Source: Chromera velia (Eukaryota; Sar; Chromeraceae). From it: 64,000 nucleotides of DNA. The notes beneath the pieces were generated by a model, which was not told where the DNA came from, searched no databases, and saw nothing but the letters and a program-made list of their open reading frames with translations. Below are positions 26,796 through 37,398 of this stretch, in pieces; positions within the stretch are counted from its first letter, which is position 1, and every line of letters begins with the position of its first letter. The position numbers and the translations under genes are program-made. The stretch covers positions 41,001 to 105,000 of the forward strand of contig JAHBMJ010005236.1 of assembly GCA_018398765.1 (NCBI GenBank). Direction: 5' to 3'.

Positions 26796-27283
26796 CAATA
26801 AACTGCAAGCAAATCCCCCCCCCCTCGGGGGAGGGGACGGGGAAAGGTAATCAGAAGAAGCAGAGGGACACCACTCCCCTCCCCCCGTCTATATGAGTCC
26901 CTCTACAGTGCCCCGTCTCTTACCGCTGGTCCTCCATCGCCCGTCTCCGTCCGCCGGTCCCCCTTCCCTCACAAGAACGTCCCGCATACCTTGAGACTAA
27001 CGCGTTACAACCTTCGTTTTTGTAGATGAGTAAAAAGATTGGACACCGTGCCCTCCATATAAGAAAGCAGGAAGGAGCGAAGGGGGCGCAGTCTAGGTGC
27101 ATCAGTCACCCCATGAACAGACGTTTCTCCTCTTCTCCTTCTCACCATGAGTGTGCGAACCTTCTCGGCAAGACAGCTCCACTCTTTGATCTCCTTGACA
27201 TGTCAATCCCTTCAGCCCCTCCTCTTTCCTCCCTTTTGCATCACTCCCTTTCTTCATAATCTCCTGACGCCAGCTTTTCCGCC

Positions 27284-29611
27284 TTGACTCCTTCGAAAAC
27301 CCCTCCGCTCACTTCTTCTTCCCTCATTTTCTCTGATAACCTGACCACTCACACGTCTGCTCCCTGTGCTGGGCTTGCGGCCCCTTTGCTCCTTTCACTT
27401 GCAGGCATGTCTCTGCCCGCTGGGGTAGTGTGCAGAAACAGATGGTCTGTGCTAGGAGAGGAAGAAAAGGAAGATAAGAGCACCAACGTGAGTAGCCAGT
27501 CTACTCAGTCTTCTCCTCACGTTTTTCTCTATCCATCGTCTCTCCCCCCACTTAGCTCCTACCCTTCCGCATGGGGCTCTCATCCGGTTTGGGATGGTTT
27601 GCCTTCTCTCTTTTCCCTTCCTCTTCCTCATTCTCCAGTCAAGGAATACATTCCGCTCTCCTTTGTGATTCCTCCCCCTAGCTTCATCCCGATGAGTGGT
27701 TGGGACGGTCTGGGGTTCAAAAGTGAGATGACAAGGAAAAAGGCAGTGAGGAGGAACAGACGGGCAAAAGACAGAAAAAAAGAAGCAAGAAGAGAATTGA
27801 GAAAGGCAAAGGGACAGGTGATTTCTAATGGTACACTGAATACAGAATGTTTAGTTTCCCCCTCCCCCTCTTCTTCCCCTTCTCTCTCTCAATCTGGCCC
27901 GGATCCTTTCCCTACCATCTCTTGTTCGTCTTCAGATTCATGTTCTTTTCCTTCCCCCACCACACCCTCTCCAGCTTGCTCTCTCCCGCTTCTTCCCCCC
28001 CCTCTATGAACCGTACGTGTTTGCCGAATGATACATCCTTTCCATGTGTTCCTCCGTGCCTCTTTCTTCCTGTTGTCTCTCAGTCCGCTTTTGGTCGGTC
28101 CTCATCTGTTATTCCCCCCCTTTCTTTTATATTCATAGATTCTTGCCCTGGTTCCGTTCAACCCCCCGCCCCAACCCTCTGCTCGCCTCCGTTGCTTTCC
28201 CCTTCCCCATCTCATTTTCTTCCCCCCCCGCCATTTCCCCCTCTGCCTCCTTCCTCGGAGGCTCCTTGTCCCCCTCTTGAACCTCCTCCTCCTCCTCTCC
28301 GGATTTATGGTATGTATATTTGTTCTTATGTTGATGGTGTAAACTCCTTCCTTCCTCTGCCTGTTGACTGGGAAGGAGGATGCGCAAACGGGGGAAAGAA
28401 GACAAATAGGCAGGCCTCTTTTCGCACTCCTCTCCTACTTTTGCACCTCCTCCTTCCATCCTTACCCCCACCTTCTTCAACTCACTCTTTTTCCTACTCC
28501 GCTCCCGGTTTTGGCATGGGAAAAGAAGGGGAAGCTAAAGAATGGGAAAGGGGGGGTGGTGAGAGGCCAGGCGGCTGGGGGCATTCGAGTTCTCCTTCGC
28601 ACGCTTTTCCCTTCCTTTCTTCTTCTTCTTCCCTTTTCTGTCCAGTCTTCCCTTCTACTTTCCCGGACGAGCCACCACCTCTCAATTTTGCTGTTGAAAC
28701 TTCCTGCTCCTCCTCCACCTGCCTCACTTCCATTTCCTCTCACTCCACCTCCAGTAGCACCCCCTCCTTTTTGCTTCTCCCTGTCCTCTCTGCCTGTTGT
28801 TCAAGCGGCCTGCGGACCAAGTTATGGTGTTTCTCACTGTGCTTCTTTCTTCTTCTCGGCTTCTTTTCTCCCTCTCCCTCTGCCCATCCGTTCTGAGACT
28901 CGTTCTGCTTTTTCCTTCCTACCCCCCCCGCAGAGAGAATGTGGAAAGGAGAGGCAGCAGTCGAACAGACAGGCCTCAAGTAGCAAATTAGGGGATGGAG
29001 AGAAAAGTAAAAGAAGAAAGAGATATGATGCAAAGGAGAGAAATGAAAAGGAAGAGAAAGGTAAGGAAAAGCCTGATAAGCAGGGCCGCAACAGACGGGG
29101 GGGGAATGAAGGGAGATGTTGTAACTGCAAGGCCTCTGCAGGCGGATATCGCCTATCATCCAGATGCTCATGTACTAGAGGGTCAGAATCTCTCCCAGCA
29201 AGACCCTGCGTTAATTGCGACTGTCTCAAAAAGGGGTGCTGCAATAACCCCCTAAATGGAAAGAATATCAAATCTGCCCCTCGACGAGAGCTGCGTGAAG
29301 ACAGACAACAAAAAAGAAAACGCTGTAGGAGGAGATATGAGCGTGATTTTCTGTCTTCGCCTTCCCCCTCTTCCTCTTCTTCTGTCTTTGATTCTTCCTT
29401 CTCTTCTTCTAAATCTTCTGATGACAGGGACGAGGAGGACCAAGCCCTCATTCATGAAGGCTCATGCTCTTTTGCAAGAATTCGTACAGTGAGGGGCGGA
29501 AAGGGAAAGAGAAGAGAATATGATTTTTGGAGGAGGAGCGCTTCCGACTTCGCATGGATAAGCGTAGATCAACTAAAAAAAGACGAGAAGCGTCTGGTGT
29601 GTGCCTTTTAG
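27284..29611 (+). pseudogene. Middle frame of the LINE with a CXC-like Cys cluster
   Basis: One frame (frame 2) runs from 27,284 to TAG 29,609, broken only by TGA at 28,007, a TAG near 28,136 and a TAA near 28,340. The first two thirds are Ser/Pro/Leu-rich with a basic patch (RRNRRAKDRKKEARRELRK). Near 29,115-29,250 there is a dense cysteine array: CCNCKASAGG, then CSCTRGSE, then CVNCDCLKKGCCNN. The spacing of CxC, CxxCxC and the closing CCNNP recalls tesmin/TSO1-type CXC zinc domains, which bind DNA. After it come basic and Ser-rich tracts. It may be a separate ORF or the N-terminal half of a larger ORF2 whose endonuclease lies in another frame. The CXC assignment is by eye. Confidence 0.5.
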
Positions 29612-29704
29612 GCCAGTCGCAGGGAAGCATGCAGACTCATAAAGTGTGAAGACCGACAAAAGCGTCATGCAGGTTCTCCTTCCGACCTTCCCCCCCCTCC
29701 GGTT

Positions 29705-29875
29705 GCAGTGTCGTCGTCCTCCTCCTCCTCCTCCTCTTCTCCTTCTTCCTCATCCTCCTCCTCTTCTTCTTCTTTTTCTTCTTCTTCTTCTTCTTCTTCT
29801 TCTTCTGCTTCTGTTTCTTTTTTTTCTTCCTCTTCTGCTTCGGCTTCTGCATGTGCTTCTGCTTCTGCTCCACCA
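29705..29875 (+). repeat. Low-complexity (TCT/TCC)n tract
   Basis: Almost pure pyrimidine trinucleotide repeats encode poly-Ser in one frame, poly-Leu in another, and poly-Glu/Lys on the reverse strand. The tract lies between the Cys-rich frame and the endonuclease frame and may have contributed to the frame change between them. Confidence 0.85.
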
Positions 29876-30012
29876 GTGCGCCCCTCCACAACCTCTTCAA
29901 TCCCTCAATAGGTCTTCCAGCCGTCCCCCCCCTCCCTTCTCTAGACTTTCCTTCTGTATCCTCACCCTTCCATAATGCTTTCTCTCCTTTTTACGACGTG
30001 AGGTCTGGTCTC

Positions 30013-33000
30013 ATGGCTTCAGAAAGAAGGAAACTCACAATAAAAATGGTAAATGTGGGGGGGCTGGGGTCACGCAATACCATACAAACTTCAAGCAAGG
30101 CTCTCGAGTGGTGGCTGGCCGCTTACCAGGCAGACATTGTGGTATTAACTGAAACGAAGTGCCCCTCCATACCCATAAGAATATCCACTCACACAGGGCA
30201 TAATTTCGATCACTTTGAGTGGTTGAGAAGGAAAATCAAAGCGGAAGGGTCGAGAAGGAAAGCTGCAACCATCGAGGAAGCAAGGACAGGGGGTGTATGC
30301 ATCCTAGTCAGTAATTCTTTAGTTCATGAACTGCAGCCAACTTGAAGGTGGGAGCTAGTGGGTGAAAATCTGGTCTGTCTGTCAGTGAGGGTGCTTTCTC
30401 CCTCAGAAGGAGGGGAGTCAGCCATGAGAGTCCTCCATGTTTTCGATGTATACTTTCTACCTAGAGGGTCTGACCTGAGACAAAGAGACAAGGAGCTAAG
30501 AGACAGAGAGAGAGAGGGCGTGATCGATGCACTGTGTCAGGTACCTCTCAAGGATTTGTGTATCCTGGTTGGGAACATGAACGGCAAGCTGGGGACTCAG
30601 GTGCCGGAAGGGCTGACTTGGAAAAAAATGCTATGTCCCATTGATGAAAGTAGAGAAGAGAACGAAGTTGATGCTTGTAAGCCCTCTTGATTGTCAGCCT
30701 GCAGCAGCCATGGCAGTCAACCTGATGAGCAAGGAAATTGGCTGATCCGTCTTTGTGAACGCTTTAACTTAATTCCTCTCCACGGCCTGTCCTTGAAATG
30801 TGAGAGGCTGGGTGTTGATGTCTCCTTTCTGAGCCCGTACATCTTTTTTAAAGTAGGAGAAGAAACAACAGCGATTGATCACTTTTTTGTAGATCCTTTT
30901 CTTTTGATAGCCTGGTCCTCTGCCACTTCAAACCTGGAAGCTAACTTTGCCCCACAACATGTTGTTCTTTCTCTTTCTTTTTTTCTTAATTCATCTCCTC
31001 CCCTTATGTCTTGTGATCCTCCACATACCCCCACGGGCAAAAAAAATTTCTCTTTTCTCCCCCCTCTCCTGACTGTAAATAGAACTTCCCCGGTGACTGA
31101 TGACGAAATGATTCCTCTTGCCAGAGCGGTCCTGCCGTTCTCTGAGACGGTTTTTCCCAGCCTGTTCGACAGAGGGGTAAACGAAGTGCGTGAAGGAGGT
31201 CAAGTTGTTCCCCCTATCCCACCTCCCCCTGACCTACCACCCCCTCCCCCACAACCACCTCCCTTTCAGAATGCCCCCCCCCCCAACTTTCTCAGCAAGG
31301 CTTCTTATCTTGAGCAATTGGAACAGTTGGGTCTTTCCTGGGAAGAAAGGCTGGCAGACAGCAAAGTGGGTGCAGTGGTAGACGAGGGAAAGGCATCCAA
31401 GAAGAGAAGACAGTCTGGGAGAAAGCAGAGCACCCGTCAGGTTTGATGGGACCCACAATGCCACCTGATACATTTGAAGGTGAAGGAGGTAGAGGTAAAG
31501 GTAAGACATGTCCCGAACCCTTCCCACCCTCTGCAAAAAGAATGTGTCAAACTGAGAAGGGAAAGAGCTCGACTGTTTACAGCAAAAAGGAGTAAGCTTG
31601 AGCAATAGACAGCAGAGAGACTAGCTAGAGAAGTAACAGTTAATAACCCCTCGAAAGTTTGGCAATAGAACAGGAAAATCAAAACACAGAGGAGAGGGGA
31701 TAATAAACCTGCTGCATCTTCCTTCACTCAGTTTTAGGCTGGGGTCTTCGACGGTCCTGGTCTTCCGCCTGTACCTGTTGGTCTGGCCTTCCCCCCTCCT
31801 TCTTAGCCTGCCTTTTCTATACACATGATTGAGGAAACACTGAAAAGAATTGACACAAAGAAGGCGTTGGGTTTGGATGGGGTTGGCCCCTGTCGCCTCT
31901 CGTTATGTTTTGGTTTTTCTCCTCTCTTCCGCTTGCTGTTCTTTGTCTTTTTCAATTTGTTTCACCTTTTTTCTTTTTGGCTTGAACGCATTGCTCTCGT
32001 CCTCAAGGGCCTGCCGAGTCTCAACTGTAACGAATGGTGCCCGATCCACATTGTGGGGCTTCTGGGTAAGATTTTTGCTTTATTGATAGACTCAAAGATC
32101 AAGAAAGAGGTGAAAATTGATGAAAGGTAGCTCGGCTTCAGACAGGGGATAGGGACAAGGGAGGCCTTCGCTGCTCTGTCTTCGTTAATTCTCAGCTCCA
32201 AAAAGAAGAAGAACCCTCTGATTGCCGCGTTTGTTGATTTTAGCAAGGCGTTTGATACAGTTCCTCAGCTCAAAATGTTAGAGAGGCTCAGGGAGGAAGG
32301 AGTAAGCTAAGCCGATGTTTGGATGATTCATTTGATGTATAGTCAGGTGAAAGCTTGGGTGGATAGGGTAACAGAATGCTTTTTAGAAGGCGGAGGAGTA
32401 AAACAAGGCGATCCTCTCTCTCTTCTCCTCTTTCTTCTTTTCATCAACAATCTGCATAAGTCTGTCAGCTCTGATAATGAAAACAGGAATCAAAGCTCGG
32501 CTGGGGGCACTGATAGAGAGACTCCTGTCAGACTGTCTGACGTTTTAATCGAAAGCATCGGATACGTTGACGATCTTGTTCTATTTACTCACAATGCTTC
32601 AGACTTGCAGAAACGTCTATCTCGCCTCGAGGACTATTGGAAGGAGCACAGCCTGAAGGTGAATTTAAAAAAGACAAAAGTTATGCGTCTTTCCTCCCCC
32701 CACCCCGACCTAGTGTCCCGGACCCCTTTTCTTTATGAAGGCAGACCAGTGGAAGCGGTGAGTAAATATAAGTATTTGGACAACTGGGTTTTTGAGGGCG
32801 GGGACCTTAGTAAGACAGTCGAAGCCCGTATTGAGGCGGCAGAGAAGGCACTGGGGGCTGTGTTTGGTACTTTCTCTTCTCTGGGCTTTGTTTTTCCCTT
32901 TTCTAAAATTACTTTGTTCAGGGCCCTCTGGCTGCCAGTCGTGCTGTATGGACTGGAAACGATCCCGCTGAGAAAGACAGATATTGCCTGCCTCAATACG

Positions 33001-33938
33001 TTTTGTTTGATGTTGTTTTAGTCTCTCTTATCACTCCTTTGTTTCGCCTTCCCTTCTCTCTCTCTTTCTCGAGCCATTCAGTTCTCTACTTGGTAAGTTG
33101 AGTGGGGGCTTCATCCAATGCATCAAATCGATCGACTGTGCTCTACCCCGGGCAGTGTGGAATGAGTGCTTGGCTGGCTTGTGCGAACCCTTCGTTAAGA
33201 CAGTAAAATGGCTGGCCGTTCCATTAGATTGCTCCCTTTTGTAGCCTCCATTGCTAAGCACGGTGGGGGACAAGTTTAAAAGGAAGGGCAAGGGCAGAAG
33301 GAAAAGGGCGGTAAAAAAGATCGTAGAGGGTGCCTGACTGTCTGACTGGTTGAAAGAAGAAACTAGAAACGTTAGAGACAGAGATGGAATTTAATTTCCC
33401 CCGCCTTGCGAATCTCTCCCCTTTCCAGTCAGAGAATCCGACCAGACAGCGTTTGGCCATGCACCTTCTATGTGAAAGGAAATGGTGCCCGAGAAGTGAA
33501 ATAATAGAGTGCAGTGTTGAACCTCTGCCAAAGAGTCTGCTGCAGTCCTTCGCAGGCTTCCGTATGCTTTGCAGGGCTCTCACAGGGGGGGATATAGATA
33601 GAACCCAACCGGAACGGCTGTGCGATAAATGTTTGTCCCCCTCGCATATGATCAAAGATGAGGCTCATGTCCTGACGGAGTATAAGGACACAGAAAGGGA
33701 ACAGAACAGGCTGAAAGAACTCTATGAAATTGTGAAGCAGAAAGCGCCCATTGACATAAGAATACAGATTGCACAACGCGTTGCAAGTGTAACCGGGAGG
33801 GGCACTTCTGATAATGAGAAGAAAATGAAGGATATTGATCATATGGTGTTGCTGTTGTGCACAATCCTGCCTAGAAGCGGTTCCAAAGCTATAGCCGACT
33901 GTCTCAAGAAGGTCCATTCTGTCGATAAGGCAAGTTAA
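30013..33938 (+). pseudogene. LINE ORF2: endonuclease-reverse transcriptase, broken
   Basis: From ATG 30,013 frame 1 can be read to 33,021. The endonuclease part has NVGGLGS, LTETK and IDHFFVDP, but the usual GDFN motif reads GNMN, so the catalytic Asp appears lost. A Pro-rich linker lies near 31,200-31,290. The reverse transcriptase follows with KALGLDGVGP, LGFRQG, FVDFSKAFDTVP, GVKQGDPLS and the catalytic YVDDLVLF, then a thumb-like region. Stops in this frame are TGA 30,343, TGA 30,688, TGA 31,444, TAG 31,606, TAG 31,666, TAG 31,735, TAG 31,804, TAG 32,128, TAA 32,308 and TAG 33,019. The C-terminal part continues in frame 2 (about 33,030-33,380) and frame 3 (33,384-33,938), where a CDKC plus His cluster typical of LINE C-termini is seen. 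It therefore has about ten nonsense codons and at least two frameshifts. Confidence 0.88.
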
Positions 33939-34139
33939 GGCGAATCAATCCGATTGGCATGCGGGCTTCCTCATCCCCCCCCCCATGAATGTGTGCTCTG
34001 GGTTGTCCTCAAAGCCTTGCTAGTGGCTTGGGATTTGGCGTTGCTAAATCTAGGATTTACCCTCAATCATCAATCAATTAATCAATCATCATCATCAGAG
34101 CGATCAATTATCGAAGCTAAAAAATCTTAAAAAATCTAG

Positions 34140-34380
34140 AAACTAAACATTATAGAAAGAGAAAGAAAGACAGATCGACAAACAGACAGACAAGGAAAGA
34201 AAGAAAGAAAGAAAGAAAGAAAGAATTTCAAAGAAAGAAAGAAAGAAAGAAAGAAAGCAAGGAAGGAAAGAAAGAAAGAAATTAAGAAAAAAAAAGGAAA
34301 GAAAGAAAGAAAGGCAAAACTAGAAAGAAAGGCAAAGCTAGAAAGAAAGGCAAAGAAAGAAAGGCAAAGAAAGAAAGGCA

Positions 34381-34412
<32 letters not shown>

Positions 34413-34562
34413 CAGAAAGACAGAAAGACAGACAGAAAGAAAGAAAGAAAGAAAGAAAGAAAGGAAAGAAGGAAAGAAAGAAAAGAAAGAAAGAAAGAAA
34501 GAAAAAAAGAAAGAAAGAAAAGAAAGAAAAGAAAGAAAGAAAAGAAAGAAAAGAAAGAACGA

Positions 34563-34601
<39 letters not shown>

Positions 34602-34742
34602 GAAGGGAGAGGGAGAGAGGGAGAAAGAGGGGCAGCAGAAGCAGGAGAAGCAGAAGCAGGAGAAGCAGAAGCAGAAGCAGGAGAAGAAGAAGGAGAAGGA
34701 GGAGGAGGAGAAGGAGGAGGAGGAGAAGGAGGAGAAGGAGGA
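34140..34742 (+). repeat. 600-bp polypurine microsatellite (GAAA)n then (GARGAA)n
   Basis: Nearly pure A/G on the + strand. (GAAA)n with (GACA) and (GGCAAA) variants runs to about 34,600, then GAGAAGCAGAAGCAG units, then GGAGGAGAA units. The tract follows the LINE tail directly. Long mirror-symmetric purine runs can adopt triplex (H-DNA) structures. ORFs predicted here on the - strand (poly-Ser/Phe/Leu) are artefacts. Confidence 0.95.
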
Positions 34743-34991
34743 TGTCATTAATGACCTCATTTGGACGGACGAACGGACTGAAAGGAAAGTCGGACACAAC
34801 GTCACGATTCGATTCACACAACGTCATTCAAGACCCTTTCTCTGCCTTGAAGTTCCTCAGCCACTCTTCTCTCTTACGTTGCCTTACTCTCTCTTTCACG
34901 GATGCATTCGGTCTGCATGATATCCTCCAAGGCACTAACTAAAGTGTCACACACACGGACGTGCGATTTTCTCTCTCGCTCCTGCTGTCCT

Positions 34992-36239
34992 TCAGGCTTC
35001 GGACACCTCACTTTCAAAATTTGCACCGCAAGGACCTGTGGGAGAGAGTGCTGTGTCGGGAACCGACGTTTTAGCTCGACCGACGCTCTCCCCCCCTTTC
35101 CCCGTCTCTTCTGCAGCTTCCCTCTCTTCATTTGCACTTGCAGACGACTGAGGGGAATCGTCTATGGATCCGTCAACAGCGCGGCTTCTGACGGACTGAC
35201 CACGATTACGGTTACGACATATTTTCACACTCACAATCGACAGTGTTGAGAGAACGACTAAAACAGCACCAAGGAGACTGGTCACAGAAAGCGCGGATTT
35301 CAACAGCGTGACTTGAAACAAAAAAGAAACAACGACCTCCAACGACATCATGAATGAAGCAGGACCTGCCTTCTCCAACTGCATCCCAATCGCTTGAAGC
35401 GAAAGCGCACCAAAGCCAGCCACCCCCACAAACACCAATCCCATCAAGCTTGTTTCAAACGGAAGTCTCTGAGCTCTGTCTACCATGTCCTCCGTCGGCC
35501 TCTGGAGGACTGCCAAGGCTATTCCTGCGATGAGAATCGCAACGACCGTCCCCGGAAGGACGTTTGTTTCGAACGCAACGTGCACAAGTTTCCGAGTCGA
35601 CAGGTTCACCATTGCCTGTCCCAACGCTGCACCCACACAGAGGGCCACCGAAGCCTCCCGCGGGAGCAGCAGACTGTCGTTCTTTTCTTTGTTGTCTTCA
35701 TCGTCTCCGAAGATGAACGGAGGTCTGATGATCAGGAAGACCCCGACCAGGGCCCCGACTCCGGCCGGCCACATGACCCAGTGGCCCGACTCTTTGAGCC
35801 AAAACCGGCCGATGATGGCAGTGAACACTGGGGCTGTCTGCATCAACGAGGAGACGTCACCAACATCCAGCTGGGTCAGACAGAAGGCCATGACCAAAAT
35901 GGAAACTCCAGAGAATGCTCCTCTGAAGAACAACCAAGGGACACTTTTCCGATCGCCCCAAAGGGCAGTGGAGGGGGCACCATAGTTTCCTTGGAAAAGA
36001 GCCTTACGTGAGAAGAAGGTTATGAGGCAGAACACAGCCTGCGTGCCCCCTCTCACCAGAACTATTTCCGACACGGAAAAAGCATCTGACGCTAATTTGA
36101 TGCAGAGGACCATACAGGAAGAGAAGAAAGCGCCCAGAGCGACAGAAAGGAGCCCAAGAGTAGATGCGCAACCATTTGTGACCCCATCTGCGCCTCCTCC
36201 ATTATTACTAGAGGCAGAAGGGCTTTCATTCACCACCAT
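34992..36239 (-). CDS. EamA/DMT-family transporter, SLC35G-like
   Basis: A single uninterrupted exon of 415 residues from ATG 36,239 to TGA 34,992. In-frame sequence continues 11 codons further upstream but without an ATG, so the Met followed by VVNESP is the likely start. About ten hydrophobic helices in two repeats follow: residues 27-172, and about 198-341 after a charged loop (FGDDEDNKEKND). This is the two-EamA-domain layout of drug/metabolite transporters. Typical EamA stretches are VLCIKLASDAFSVSEIVLVR, QTAPVFTAIIGRFWLKE and AGPASFMMSLEVVVSFLFQ. The closest resemblance is to SLC35G (AMAC1-like) proteins. The membrane and substrate cannot be told from sequence. The C-terminal 75 residues are hydrophilic, Ser/Glu-rich and probably cytosolic. 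It is intact between two dead retroelements. Confidence 0.9.
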   Translation of the reverse strand: MVVNESPSASSNNGGGADGVTNGCASTLGLLSVALGAFFSSCMVLCIKLASDAFSVSEIVLVRGGTQAVFCLITFFSRKALFQGNYGAPSTALWGDRKSVPWLFFRGAFSGVSILVMAFCLTQLDVGDVSSLMQTAPVFTAIIGRFWLKESGHWVMWPAGVGALVGVFLIIRPPFIFGDDEDNKEKNDSLLLPREASVALCVGAALGQAMVNLSTRKLVHVAFETNVLPGTVVAILIAGIALAVLQRPTEDMVDRAQRLPFETSLMGLVFVGVAGFGALSLQAIGMQLEKAGPASFMMSLEVVVSFLFQVTLLKSALSVTSLLGAVLVVLSTLSIVSVKICRNRNRGQSVRSRAVDGSIDDSPQSSASANEEREAAEETGKGGESVGRAKTSVPDTALSPTGPCGANFESEVSEA

Positions 36240-36774
36240 TGTAGGACCAGTCTGGACACACAGAAAGATCAAAGACGTGCGGCGGCGTACAAGTCAAGTC
36301 AGTCTCAAAACATCAGACTCAGTGAAGTAGCGCATCTTCTACAGGGTTTTGTTCTCGCGTCTGCGTCCCTGCTGCGGCAGAGGAAGCCGCCCTTTCTAAA
36401 TGTCTTAAACCAACCGATCGAAGGACAAGCCAATCGATCGACAATGTCAGTTTCATGCACAGAGGCCCCCAAAAATCGATTGAAAATTTTGTTTGCGCGC
36501 GCACTAATTAAAAAATAATTTTCAATTTTGGATCGCGGACGCCCCCGGCCGTCTCCCGCACCCTGGCCCCCCCATGCAGCCCCCCGCACCCCCCGCCCCT
36601 CAAATCCTAGACGCTACCTACGCTACCAGGACGCTGATTCCACCATACTCCTATATACTTATACATACTTTTACATACTTCTCCATTCGAATACGCAAAA
36701 TTTTGATCTGAATCTATCTGAATCTTTTATGTTGATTGATTGTTGAAGATTGAACCTCAATCATCATTGAAAAC
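36240..36774. other. Intergenic stretch upstream of the transporter
   Basis: No gene is supportable. It contains a C-rich block (36,540-36,600) and then AT-rich sequence with GATT/ATCA-like units (36,735-36,768) just before the left LTR. The promoter of the - strand transporter should lie in the first few hundred bases, but no clear motif is visible. Confidence 0.5.
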
Positions 36775-37261
36775 TGTGACGGTACGCTATATACTTAGCT
36801 AGGGAACGGCTAAGTACATAGACTTGAACAGAACAGAACAAACAGGAAAGTCTGAACCTACCAGACAGCAAAGTTCTTCAATCTTCTCAACTTCATCTTC
36901 TAGCAACAGTCAAGAAGTTTACGCAAGACGGCAGTGCATTGACAGCGATTACGTCACTGCTTCAATATGAGAAACCATACAACCCACGCCCACACACCAG
37001 TGTGTGTCTGACTGATTGAACTACCATTCTATCACTTTCAACCACTGACAGACTGATCGCACTCACAGTTTCCTTCAATCACACGAGCTCACATTCAAGC
37101 ATATTCCAGCCCGACTCAAGTATCCCTGGCGCATACACTCAATTCGAGTCTGAACCAAGAATGACGTACTGACGCACGCATGCAGGCCTTAGCCTACTAA
37201 AGGTCTGCGCGGCCTGCCCAGAGCGCCTCGACACGCCGCCCCACATACACTTTCTCTCACA
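36775..37261 (-). repeat. Left LTR (3' LTR of the copia element)
   Basis: 487 bp beginning TGTGACGG and ending TCTCACA on the + strand, so the termini are the inverted pair TGTGA/TCACA. It matches 39,662-40,156 at about 95%. Differences are almost all transitions. Confidence 0.92.
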
Positions 37262-37398
37262 GATCACCCCCTGTCTGAACTGCGAAGGCCAGCGAACGCG
37301 AGTAGGGAAGACACACTGAAAGAGAAGAAACTTGGAAACACTCAACTGCAACGAAGGAACTTCGTCTGTCTGTCTGCACGCATGGAACCTGATTGAAC

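Larger units (their letters stand above)
25365..34098 (+). mobile_element. Decayed non-LTR retrotransposon (LINE) with EN-RT
   Basis: One element is suggested by the order ORF1 (coiled-coil type), a long Ser/Pro-rich and Cys-rich middle frame, and an ORF2 with endonuclease, reverse transcriptase and a C-terminal Cys/His cluster. The order is that of LINEs with an APE-type endonuclease. No LTRs flank it. The 3' end at about 34,063-34,098 is rich in ATCA and AATC units, like the tails of other short elements in the window. The 5' boundary is uncertain and could lie anywhere between about 22.7 and 25.4 kb. ORF1 and most of ORF2 stay in one frame each but carry many nonsense codons, so the copy is dead. 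Confidence 0.85.

Noticed and set aside
27847-28896. Overlapping 349-codon + frame and - strand frames in 28.1-29.5 kb
   Set aside because: They are shadows of the Ser/Pro/Leu-rich LINE frame (27,284-29,611); composition is pure low complexity.
34136-34827. - strand ORFs rich in Phe/Ser/Leu
   Set aside because: They arise from the (GAAA)n and (GGAGAA)n polypurine microsatellite.
35394-36330. + strand ORFs of 205, 166 and 102 codons
   Set aside because: They lie opposite the transporter gene and show no independent features.
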